Of a stretch of DNA of 8,011 bases, positions 1-6,229 are shown one piece after another. The stretch's first letter is position 1, and each line of letters opens with the position of its first letter. Made by a program: the position numbers and the translations under genes. The DNA comes from Acidobacteriota bacterium (GTDB lineage: Bacteria; Acidobacteriota; Thermoanaerobaculia; Multivoradales; JAHEKO01). Under the pieces are notes generated by a model. It was not told the DNA's origin, ran no database searches, and saw only the letters and a list, made by a program, of their open reading frames with translations. The stretch covers positions 1 to 8,011 of the forward strand of contig JAOTUP010000067.1 of assembly GCA_029863825.1 (NCBI GenBank). The letters run 5' to 3'.

Positions 1-2253
1 GGCGAAGAAGTCGAGCTCGACGAGCTACTGGAAGAGTCGCGGTCGCGTCGCGACCCGGAGCTTCTGCGCCTCGTGTCGGAGTACCTGCCGATCTCCTTCA
101 GCCGCCGCCACGGTGACCCCAGCAGGCCCTGGAATCAGTTCTCGATCAACGTGAAGAACCGGGACGGCTCGAAGATCCTCGACTACCAGGGAAACTGGCG
201 AGACATCTTTCAGAACTGGGAAGCTCTGTGCATTTCCTTCCCCGAGTACCTGGAGGGCGTGATCGGCAAGTTCGTCAACACCACGACAGCCGATGGCTAC
301 AACCCCTATCGCGTCACCAAGGACGGGTACGACTGGGAGGCTCCCGACGCCCAAGACCCGTGGGCTCATTTCGGGTATTGGGGTGACCACCAGCTCATCT
401 ACCTGCTCAAGTTTCTCGAGTCGTCGCAAAACCACCACCCGGGTGCTCTCGAGCGAATGCTCGCCGATCGGAGGTTCGTGTATGCAGAGGTTCCGTACGA
501 CATCAAGTCGTACGCGGACCTCCTCGAGGACCCGCGGGATTCGGTCGAATACAACACCGCACGCGCCGACAGAATCGCCGCCCGGATCGAGGCGGTCGGG
601 TTCGACGGCAGATACGTCACCAACCAGGCCGGCGAGATCTGCAACGCGAACCTGACGGAAAAGCTCCTTGTGCCCTTGCTGGCCAAGGTCTCCAACTTCG
701 TCCCGGGCGCCGGGTTCTGGATGAACACGCAGCGCCCGGAATGGAACGACGCCAACAACGCCTTGGCCGGATACGGCGTGTCGATGGTGACGCTCTATTA
801 CGCACGTCGCTACGTTTCGTTCTGCCTCGACCTGTTCAACACCGTCGAGCGGGAAGACATCGAGCTGAGCGAGGAGGTCGCGCGCTGGCTCGAAGCAGCC
901 TCCGAAGTCCTCTCCGACAACCGCGGGCTGCTCGAGAAAGAGCCGCTCGACGACGCGGACCGGAAGACACTGCTCGACGGTCTCGGGCGAGCCGCCGAGG
1001 CATACCGGTCAGCACTCTACGCGAAGGGCTTGAGCGGCCGGAACCGAGTCGTCGCGGCCGGCGATCTGCAGAGATTCCTCGAGGTGCTACTCGAGTTTTT
1101 CGATCAGACCATCCGGCTCAACAAGCGAGACGACGGCCTCTACCACGCCTACAACGTTCTCGGAATCTCGCCCGAGGCCCTTTCGGTGGAGCGATTGCAG
1201 GTCATGCTCGAAGGCCAGGTGGCGGTTCTGAGCTCGGGCGCGCTGAGCCCAAGAGAGTCCCTCTCCGTTCTGCAAGCGCTGAGGCATAGTGAGATGTACC
1301 GCGCCGACCAGCACTCGTACCTGCTCTATCCGAACAAGGTGCTGCCGAGCTTCCTGGACAAGAACACGATTCCCCCGGAACTGGTGAATCAATCGCAGCT
1401 TCTCGCCAGACTCGTCGCCGACGGCAACACCGAGCTGGTCGAAAGCGACGTCGAAGGCAACCTCCACTTCAACGGCCTGTTCAAGAACATCAGGGACGTC
1501 CGCGCAGTCCTCGAACAGCTCGCGGAGCAGGGGTACGAGAATCTGGTGGTGCAGGAATCCGACCTCCTCGCCGAGATCTTCGAATCCGTCTTCGAGCACA
1601 AGAAGTTCACCGGGCGCTCGGGAACGTTCTACGGCTACGAAGGCCTCGGCTGCATCTACTGGCACATGGTCAGCAAGCTGCTCCTGGCAACGCAAGAGAC
1701 CGTCCTGGTTGCTTCAGACCAGGACGACGAGGCGTTCGGCGACCTCGTGGAGTCGTACTACGACGTACGAGCGGGGATCGGCTTCAACAAGACGCCGGAG
1801 GTCTACGGCGCCTTCCCAACTGATCCGTACTCTCATACGCCCGGTTTTGCCGGCGCCAGGCAGCCCGGGATGACGGGCCAGGTCAAGGAGGAGATCATCA
1901 CCCGATTCGGCGAGCTGGGCCTTACCGTGGGAGACGGCCAGGTGAGCTTCGTCCCCGTCCTCTTGCGGAGAAGCGAGTTCCTGGATCACCCAGAAGGATT
2001 CGGGTATTACGATGTCGCCGGGGAGCTGCAGTCGCTCGCCCTGGAAGAGCATACACTTGCCTTCACATACTGCCAGGTTCCGATCGTCTACAGGATTTCA
2101 GAGGAACGGAAGCTGACGCTGATTTTTTCGGACGGCACGATCCGCGACCTCGAAGGACTTGTTCTGGACAAAGCCTCGAGTCGCGAGATCTTCAGGCGAT
2201 CGGGCAAGATCGTGCGCGTCGAGGTGTCGCTCACTCCTGGGCTGGAGAGGTAG
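1..2253 (+). CDS. Glycoside phosphorylase-like protein (GH94/GH149-type fold), 5'-truncated by the window
   Basis: The frame is open from base 1 to the TAG at 2251-2253 (750 residues), so the true start lies upstream. The GTG at 73 is internal: the codons before it continue the same charged helical sequence without a break, and no ribosome binding site precedes it. There is no signal peptide or membrane segment in the visible part, so a cytoplasmic enzyme is likely. Motifs I associate with a family of ~1100-1200-residue proteins often annotated as cellobiose-phosphorylase-like are SRRHGDPSRPWN (about residues 34-45 of the visible part), GNWRDIFQNWEAL, ADGYNPYR, GYWGDHQLIYLL, and NTQRPEWNDANNAL with Asp at about residue 250. 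The last resembles the (D)WND catalytic-acid motif of GH94 phosphorylases. GARQPGMTGQVKEEI lies near the C-terminus. The predicted reaction is phosphorolysis of a beta-glucoside or oligoglucan to a sugar-1-phosphate. The family is recalled from memory and the substrate is unknown. The downstream sugar symporter supports a sugar role. Alternatives are a hydrolase of the same fold or an uncharacterised family. Confidence 0.6.
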   Translation, partial: GEEVELDELLEESRSRRDPELLRLVSEYLPISFSRRHGDPSRPWNQFSINVKNRDGSKILDYQGNWRDIFQNWEALCISFPEYLEGVIGKFVNTTTADGYNPYRVTKDGYDWEAPDAQDPWAHFGYWGDHQLIYLLKFLESSQNHHPGALERMLADRRFVYAEVPYDIKSYADLLEDPRDSVEYNTARADRIAARIEAVGFDGRYVTNQAGEICNANLTEKLLVPLLAKVSNFVPGAGFWMNTQRPEWNDANNALAGYGVSMVTLYYARRYVSFCLDLFNTVEREDIELSEEVARWLEAASEVLSDNRGLLEKEPLDDADRKTLLDGLGRAAEAYRSALYAKGLSGRNRVVAAGDLQRFLEVLLEFFDQTIRLNKRDDGLYHAYNVLGISPEALSVERLQVMLEGQVAVLSSGALSPRESLSVLQALRHSEMYRADQHSYLLYPNKVLPSFLDKNTIPPELVNQSQLLARLVADGNTELVESDVEGNLHFNGLFKNIRDVRAVLEQLAEQGYENLVVQESDLLAEIFESVFEHKKFTGRSGTFYGYEGLGCIYWHMVSKLLLATQETVLVASDQDDEAFGDLVESYYDVRAGIGFNKTPEVYGAFPTDPYSHTPGFAGARQPGMTGQVKEEIITRFGELGLTVGDGQVSFVPVLLRRSEFLDHPEGFGYYDVAGELQSLALEEHTLAFTYCQVPIVYRISEERKLTLIFSDGTIRDLEGLVLDKASSREIFRRSGKIVRVEVSLTPGLER

Positions 2254-2276
2254 TCTGACCTTCTCGCCGGGGTCAA
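2254..2276. repeat. Short stem-loop directly after the phosphorylase stop, possible remnant of a dispersed repeat
   Basis: TGACC at 2256-2260 can pair with GGTCA at 2271-2275 around a 10-base loop, beginning two bases after the TAG. The stem is only 5 bp and no T-run follows, so it is a poor intrinsic terminator. The wider string (TCTGACC, then GGGGTCAAGCTTGCACTGTCGAG without its first G's repeated) resembles, from memory, GGGGTCAAGTCTTGCA-type intergenic repeats that recur in many proteobacterial and acidobacterial genomes. The remaining 75-bp gap up to the next ATG holds only the ribosome binding site. Confidence 0.3.
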
Positions 2277-2328
2277 GCTTGCACTGTCGAGCTCGTTGCA
2301 GCTGTTCGTTGTTTGGAGACGTGTGTGC

Positions 2329-3774
2329 ATGAGCGAAGAATCGAGTCGAATGACCGCAGCTGAGGACCGGGTTCCGTTCGGACAGAAGGTCGCCTACGGC
2401 GTCGGAATGCTGGGCAACCAGATGTTCCCGGCCGCCCTCGGCGTCTTCATGGTCGTCCTCGTCAAGGGCCTGGGCTTTCCCCCGCTCCTCTGGGGGCTCC
2501 TCTTCTTCCTGCCTCGCATCCTGGATGCGGTCACCGATCCGATCATGGGTTTCATCACCGACAACACCAGATCTCGGTGGGGTCGCCGGCGGCCCTACAT
2601 CTTTCTCGGTGCCATTATCACCGGCCTTTCCTACGTCGTCATGTGGCAGCTCTACGAGCACAACAGCCTGGCCTTCAATTTCACTTACTTCCTGGCCATG
2701 TCGCTGGTCTTCTACGTCGGCCTGACCATCTTCGCAACCCCTTATGTCGCCATGGGCTACGAGCTGAGCCGCGACTTCCACGAGCGAACGCGCGTCATGG
2801 CCGTAGCGCAGTTCATTGGCCAGTGGGCCTGGGTGATCGTCCCCTGGTTCTGGCCGCTGCTGTACAACCCGGATCTCTACGAGTCGGCAGCGGCCGGAGT
2901 GAGGAGCCTGGGAATATGGGTCGGTCTGGGGTGCATGGCCCTGGCTCTGGTTCCCGCCATCTTCGTCAAGAGCAAGCCGACGACTGAGGCCGACCATCTC
3001 CGGGATCTGAGTCGCAGGAACATCGGCGAGAACTTCCGAGTCTTCTTCAAGGGCTTCGGTGAGACATTTCGCAGCGCGCCGTTCAGGAAGCTGTGTATTG
3101 CGACCTTCCTGGTATTCGGTTCGTTCCAGACGATCGCCGCCTTTTCGTTCTTCATCATCGTTTACTACCTGTTCAACGGTGACGCCGGAGCGGCGGGGAG
3201 CTGGCCCGCCTGGTTCGGCACCATAAGCGCACTCTGCACCACGTTTCTGGTTATCCCCATCATCACCTTCGTCTCCCAAAGGATCGGCAAGAAAAATACG
3301 TTCCTTATCGCACAGGCGATCTCGATCCTCGGTTACGTGCTGTTTTGGTGGTTCTTTCAGCCCGAGAATCCAATGATGATGCTGGTCCCGCTTCCCCTCT
3401 TTGCGTTCGGCATCGGCGGGCTCTTCACTCTGATGACCTCAATGACGGCAGACGTCTGCGATCTGGACGAGCTCAACACGGGCGCGAGGCGCGAAGGCAC
3501 CTTCGGCGCCATCTATTGGTGGATGGTGAAGTTCGGCATGGCCTTCGCCGGCGGCATTAGCGGGCTCATCATGAGTCTCGCCGGGTTCGTCGCGGATGCG
3601 CCGGCGCAAGCGGAGGGGGTGATGACCGGGATGCGGCTCGCCTACTCTCTCGTCCCGATTACCGGTGCACTCCTCGCCATCTGGGTTATGCGGGACTACG
3701 ACGTGACCGAGCAGAAGGCGCACGAGATTCGAGCCGAGTTGGAGAGGCGCCAGGGGAGAACCGCGTTCGGTTGA
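2329..3774 (+). CDS. GPH-family (MelB-like) sugar:cation symporter, MFS superfamily
   Basis: This is a 481-residue inner-membrane protein with about 12 hydrophobic segments, the usual length for glycoside-pentoside-hexuronide symporters. Diagnostic features are DAVTDPIMG at residues 67-74 followed by the loop-2/3 signature GRRRPYIFLG (85-94), TPYVAMGYEL (137-146), the central polar loop (~215-255), and DELNTGARREGTFG (380-393), the conserved late GPH motif. It is expected to import a disaccharide, short oligosaccharide or glycoside with H+ or Na+; the substrate cannot be read from sequence. I chose ATG 2329 because GGAGA (2315-2319) sits 9 bases upstream. A longer TTG start at 2296 lacks such a site and adds only 11 residues, and ATG 2350 is a shorter alternative. 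It lies 75 bp after the phosphorylase-like gene on the same strand, so a two-gene import-and-phosphorolysis operon is the natural reading. It ends facing the porin gene. Confidence 0.9.
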   Translation: MSEESSRMTAAEDRVPFGQKVAYGVGMLGNQMFPAALGVFMVVLVKGLGFPPLLWGLLFFLPRILDAVTDPIMGFITDNTRSRWGRRRPYIFLGAIITGLSYVVMWQLYEHNSLAFNFTYFLAMSLVFYVGLTIFATPYVAMGYELSRDFHERTRVMAVAQFIGQWAWVIVPWFWPLLYNPDLYESAAAGVRSLGIWVGLGCMALALVPAIFVKSKPTTEADHLRDLSRRNIGENFRVFFKGFGETFRSAPFRKLCIATFLVFGSFQTIAAFSFFIIVYYLFNGDAGAAGSWPAWFGTISALCTTFLVIPIITFVSQRIGKKNTFLIAQAISILGYVLFWWFFQPENPMMMLVPLPLFAFGIGGLFTLMTSMTADVCDLDELNTGARREGTFGAIYWWMVKFGMAFAGGISGLIMSLAGFVADAPAQAEGVMTGMRLAYSLVPITGALLAIWVMRDYDVTEQKAHEIRAELERRQGRTAFG

Positions 3775-3788
3775 GCGGTGCACGGTGT

Positions 3789-3815
3789 TTGGTGGGCCCG
3801 GTTGGTGGGCCCGGT
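3789..3815. repeat. 13-bp tandem duplication (two copies)
   Basis: TTGGTGGGCCCGGT occurs at 3789-3802 and again at 3802-3815, giving two tandem copies with a 13-base period. Each contains the palindrome GGGCCC. The second copy runs directly into the left arm of the large inverted repeat. It lies 14 bases past the stop of the symporter gene. I see no coding frame through it. Confidence 0.75.
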
Positions 3816-3893
3816 GACAGGATACCGAGTTCATTGATTTGGACCGATGAGATGACCGGATACTCAATCCATTGAATTCGGCATCCTGTCACC
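3813..3893. repeat. Large imperfect inverted repeat between convergent genes (bidirectional terminator or dispersed palindromic element)
   Basis: The left arm 3813-3840 pairs with the right arm 3866-3893. GGTGACAGGAT (3813-3823) matches ATCCTGTCACC (3883-3893) perfectly over 11 bp. After one mismatch, CCGA pairs with TCGG-side bases, then a G:T wobble, TTCA, and weaker pairing towards a 25-base loop (3841-3865). The loop itself begins a second, direct copy: TGACCGGATAC at 3853-3863 echoes TGACAGGATAC at 3815-3825. The hairpin is followed immediately by the end of the porin gene (stop at 3899), so both converging transcripts would read into it. No long T-run is seen, so a classical intrinsic terminator is not proven. 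The mixed direct and inverted copies suggest a REP- or MITE-like element. Structure is seen directly; function is inferred. Confidence 0.7.
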
Positions 3894-3898
3894 CGGAC

Positions 3899-5074
3899 CT
3901 AGAAGACGAATTGCCACTGTAGGAATGTGGTGTCCGCGTCGATGCCCCTCTTACCGTCCACGTTCTCGCCCATGCGATAGGTGAACTGCACCTTCACCTT
4001 GTGCTTGTTCCAGAAGTAGTTGACTCCGAGCTCAGTGGCGTTCCATGCGTCCTCGTAGTTGTCGGCGTCGAGCGACTCGTACCTGGCGACAAACTCGACC
4101 GCCGAGTTCGTCAGCATGTAGCCCCCCTCGATCTGGTATTTGTCGAGGTCGGTCGAACCGTTGCGATAGAGACCGCCCGTGAAGGTGGAGTCCACGGTGT
4201 CGCCGGATACAAGGTTGTACTCGACGTCGATCGAGACACCCTTGCCGCGGACGCCGGCGCTGAGCTCGAAACCCTCGGCACTATCGAGATCAGCCTTGGA
4301 TGAGCTCGTCGACAAACCCGTCACCGGATCCGTGTAGGTGTTGTTGTCGTTGTCGTTCGACCAAGTGAAGAAACCGAGGCTGAAGCTCGACTTGAAGCTG
4401 TCGCTGTGGAAGTCGCCCTGGTCAAACTCCATGTTGCCCTGCGGGTGGAGGTCCACCCGGCCACCGATGATCAGCCCTTCGTTCCAGTCGCCAGCATTGT
4501 TGACCGGCGAGTCGAAGTCCATCTTCTTGGCATCCGGGTCGAGATGCTCCGCTCCAACGGCCACCTGGTAAGTAACCTTTTTCGAGTCGTTGTGACCGTT
4601 CACCCGCAAACCGAGCTGACGATCGGGGGTGCCGAAGTTGTGGTCGCCCACGAAGCCGCGCTCGACTGTTTGCTGCCTCTTCGAGCTGGTGAGGAACTCG
4701 CGTGAGAACGGCGTCTTCGAGTTGCCGATTGTCAGGGTCTTGTTTCTCCACCCCGTGTACTGCATGTATGCATCTTTCACCGCCACTTCGTTCTCGTCGA
4801 GGCTCTTGCCGAAGTCGAATTGGATCTTTCCCAACCAGTTCTCGGTCACGCTGGCTGCGATGTACGGACGCAGGCGACGGAAGAAGATCTGGTCTCGAGA
4901 GTCACCGCCATTCGTGTCGACATTCACGTACTGCAACTGAATTCGACCACCGATCTCGACGAACTTGGCGCCGTCTTCATAGATCTTGATGCCTGCCATG
5001 GCGGGCATGCTCGCCGCCGCGATGATCACGGCAAGCGTCAGTGCACGCCAAGATGAGAGTGTTGCTCCAGTCAC
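3899..5074 (-). CDS. OprO/OprP-type outer-membrane porin (Porin_O_P family)
   Basis: This is a 391-residue protein with a Sec signal peptide: a short polar N-terminus, a hydrophobic core (about residues 11-22) and a cleavage site PAMA|G after residue 27. The mature part alternates polar and hydrophobic residues as beta-barrel strands do and ends WQFVF, the aromatic C-terminus recognised by the BAM machinery. Family hallmarks are GGRIQLQY (42-49), FFRRLRPYI (64-72), VKDAYMQYTG (99-108), IGNSKTPFSREFLTSS (116-131) and the arginine-rich periplasmic or constriction segments. OprP and OprO of Pseudomonas select phosphate or polyphosphate, but many homologues sit beside sugar genes, so the solute here is open. 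The start is GTG at 5074 because AGGAGGA (5081-5087) stands 6 bases upstream and the signal peptide begins right there. The frame stays open a further 115 codons upstream, but that stretch has no porin character. It is convergent with the symporter gene. Confidence 0.88.
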   Translation of the reverse strand: MTGATLSSWRALTLAVIIAAASMPAMAGIKIYEDGAKFVEIGGRIQLQYVNVDTNGGDSRDQIFFRRLRPYIAASVTENWLGKIQFDFGKSLDENEVAVKDAYMQYTGWRNKTLTIGNSKTPFSREFLTSSKRQQTVERGFVGDHNFGTPDRQLGLRVNGHNDSKKVTYQVAVGAEHLDPDAKKMDFDSPVNNAGDWNEGLIIGGRVDLHPQGNMEFDQGDFHSDSFKSSFSLGFFTWSNDNDNNTYTDPVTGLSTSSSKADLDSAEGFELSAGVRGKGVSIDVEYNLVSGDTVDSTFTGGLYRNGSTDLDKYQIEGGYMLTNSAVEFVARYESLDADNYEDAWNATELGVNYFWNKHKVKVQFTYRMGENVDGKRGIDADTTFLQWQFVF

Positions 5075-5080
5075 GTTGAT

Positions 5081-5087
5081 TCCTCCT
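5081..5087 (-). promoter_or_regulatory. Strong ribosome binding site that fixes the porin start
   Basis: On the minus strand the sequence reads AGGAGGA, then ATCAAC, then GTG. This near-perfect anti-SD match with 6-base spacing argues for GTG 5074 as the porin start rather than any codon in the long upstream open frame. Confidence 0.8.
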
Positions 5088-5162
5088 CGGGGCCCATCGC
5101 CCGCTGAAACAAGTTCGCACCGAAAACTCTCAGCGCGATATGGAGAACGATAACGACCACGT

Positions 5163-5220
5163 GCTTCATGACTGTAACGTCGATGTGACGACGAAGCGAC
5201 AAATGTCTTGGCTTCATGAC
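5163..5220. promoter_or_regulatory. Divergent control region with a perfect 10-bp direct repeat
   Basis: The 186-bp gap between the porin start (5074, leftward) and the regulator remnant (5261, rightward) contains GCTTCATGAC at 5163-5172 and again at 5211-5220, 48 bases apart start to start. A small stem CGTCG/CGACG (5178-5182 / 5189-5193) lies between them. The second copy overlaps a weak rightward promoter-like pair, TTGGCT (5208-5213) and TGCTAA (5231-5236), with 17-base spacing. The repeats could be operator half-sites for the porin or the rightward genes. No known regulator box was recognised, and promoter matches are weak. Confidence 0.3.
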
Positions 5221-5260
5221 CTTCCCATTCTGCTAACCTCGCGATGATTGGACACAACTG

Positions 5261-5512
5261 GTGCCCACCCTGCTCCAGACCAAGCTCTATCCGCCCCAGA
5301 TCACGCCGGACCTGATCTGTCGTCCGCGACTCCATGCTCTCCTGAGTGACGCGCTTTCCAGGCCGCTGGTACTCGTTTCGGCTCCGGCCGGTTACGCCAA
5401 GAGCCCACTCGTCAGTCATTGGACGGCATCATGCGAGGAGCCGAACGCCCGGATTTCTCTCGATCGGTCTGACGGTGACCTCTCGATCGAGCGGAAAGGA
5501 CATCACCCATGA
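5261..5512 (+). pseudogene. Remnant of a MalT/LuxR-type (LAL) ATP-dependent transcriptional regulator, N-terminal piece only
   Basis: The first ~73 of 83 residues match the entry into the STAND-ATPase domain of MalT-like regulators: LLQTKLYPP (4-12), a C-RPRL element (20-24), LVLVSAPAGY (36-45) and ISLDRSDGD (65-73), which corresponds to the family's W-L-S-L-D-x-x-D-x-D. Full members run to about 900 residues with a TPR-like middle and a C-terminal LuxR helix-turn-helix; none of that is here. The P-loop is also damaged: family A-P-A-G-Y-G-K-T appears as APAGYAKS (41-48), losing the second glycine, and the usual Trp before the L-S-L-D element is Arg 64. After residue 73 the family match stops and the frame ends at TGA 5510-5512, overlapping the next gene's ATG. 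The start is GTG 5261, with no good ribosome binding site. It is most likely a non-functional relic left by a deletion; a small expressed peptide is possible but unsupported. Confidence 0.7.
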
Positions 5513-6042
5513 GACTCCCGAGAGTGACCTTTATAGCGATTCTGATCGTCGCCACCGCGCAACCGGCCTTGCCCGAGCTGACAATCTCCCAGGGATTGGC
5601 CAGCTGGAGCAGCAACGAAACAACGGCCGTTCGCAAGACTCCGATTCTCACGGTCGTCGCGCCCATCACAGCGAGCAACGACCCCGCGCGGGTTGAATTC
5701 GCTGAAATCGTCTGCTTTGCCTTCGCCAGTAGAGACGCCGGGGAGCGGAACGTCAGAGGAGCGCGCGGTCGATACACCACCTACGCCTACACGATCGACG
5801 AGGCAACCCGGACTGTCGAGAAGATCGTCCTCGACTCCGGAGAGATCAAGACGGCCAAGAACGGACGAGCCAGCTGGACCACGCACATTCCCACGGCGAG
5901 CGTGGCGAGTTCTCTCAAGTCCGAAGACGGTTCGATGTGGTCTCTGTCCGAGTTGACCTGGACCAACAGCCGCAAAGTGGAATTCACCCTTTTAGGCTGT
6001 TTCCTCCTCGACGAGGAGAACCTCGATCAGGGAAGCTACTAG
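5509..6042 (+). CDS. Small secreted protein of unknown function
   Basis: This is a 177-residue protein I do not recognise. ATG 5509 is preceded by AAAGGA (5495-5500) with 8-base spacing. The N-terminus looks like a Sec signal peptide: MRLPR, then a hydrophobic stretch (about residues 7-17), then Ala/Pro-rich sequence with a likely cut near residues 20-22 (PALP|E). No lipobox cysteine is present. The mature part is about 155 residues, mixed polar, with only two cysteines (69 and 164), which could form a disulphide, and no later membrane helix. Beta-prone stretches such as ILTVVAPI (46-53) and VEFTLLGCFLL (157-167) suggest a compact periplasmic or exported domain. It overlaps the regulator remnant by four bases (ATGA). 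It may have been joined to that remnant by the event that truncated the regulator. The rightward gene ends convergent to the sugar porter. Coding is supported by the ribosome binding site and signal peptide, but not by recognised homology. Confidence 0.6.
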   Translation: MRLPRVTFIAILIVATAQPALPELTISQGLASWSSNETTAVRKTPILTVVAPITASNDPARVEFAEIVCFAFASRDAGERNVRGARGRYTTYAYTIDEATRTVEKIVLDSGEIKTAKNGRASWTTHIPTASVASSLKSEDGSMWSLSELTWTNSRKVEFTLLGCFLLDEENLDQGSY

Positions 6043-6229
6043 CTTGATCTTCTCAGCAGAGTTCTTTTCGGACGGCGGAGAGAGCCGACTGGGTAGGCCA
6101 CCAGAGCCGTGCATCCGGATGCCGGGATCTTGCCGTCCGGCCGCGACCAGCACGTCGAGCGGCTGATGCCCACTTCGCGCGGGCGGCTCCGAGAGCCAGG
6201 TGCCCAACCGGCTGCGGTCAGCGTTGTGG
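6043..6229. other. Convergent intergenic gap with a 12-bp perfect palindrome
   Basis: No gene is supported here. GCATCCGGATGC at 6111-6122 is a perfect palindrome. Around the upstream stop codon AAGCT/AGCTT (6033-6037 / 6041-6045) can form a small hairpin, but it overlaps the stop and no clean T-run follows. Overlapping open frames on both strands are Arg/Gly/Pro-rich, without ribosome binding sites, and look like GC-driven noise. Confidence 0.4.

Noticed and set aside
1087..1695. Minus-strand open frame within the phosphorylase-like gene
   Set aside because: No ribosome binding site or family motif; it fully overlaps a well-supported gene.
73..2253. GTG at 73 as the start of the phosphorylase-like gene
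   Set aside because: The same frame is open to base 1 with coherent helical sequence, there is no ribosome binding site, and the family is several hundred residues longer at the N-terminus.
2098..3279. Long minus-strand open frame (393 codons) opposite the symporter
   Set aside because: Its composition is charged and low in hydrophobics, as expected for the antisense of a membrane-protein gene in GC-rich DNA. The plus-strand symporter is unambiguous.
5075..5419. Porin extended upstream by 115 residues
   Set aside because: The extra part has no porin or signal-peptide character, whereas GTG 5074 has a near-perfect Shine-Dalgarno sequence and begins a textbook signal peptide.
6025..6060. Intrinsic terminator after the secreted-protein gene
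   Set aside because: The hairpin (AAGCT/AGCTT) overlaps the stop codon, is short, and lacks a following T-run.
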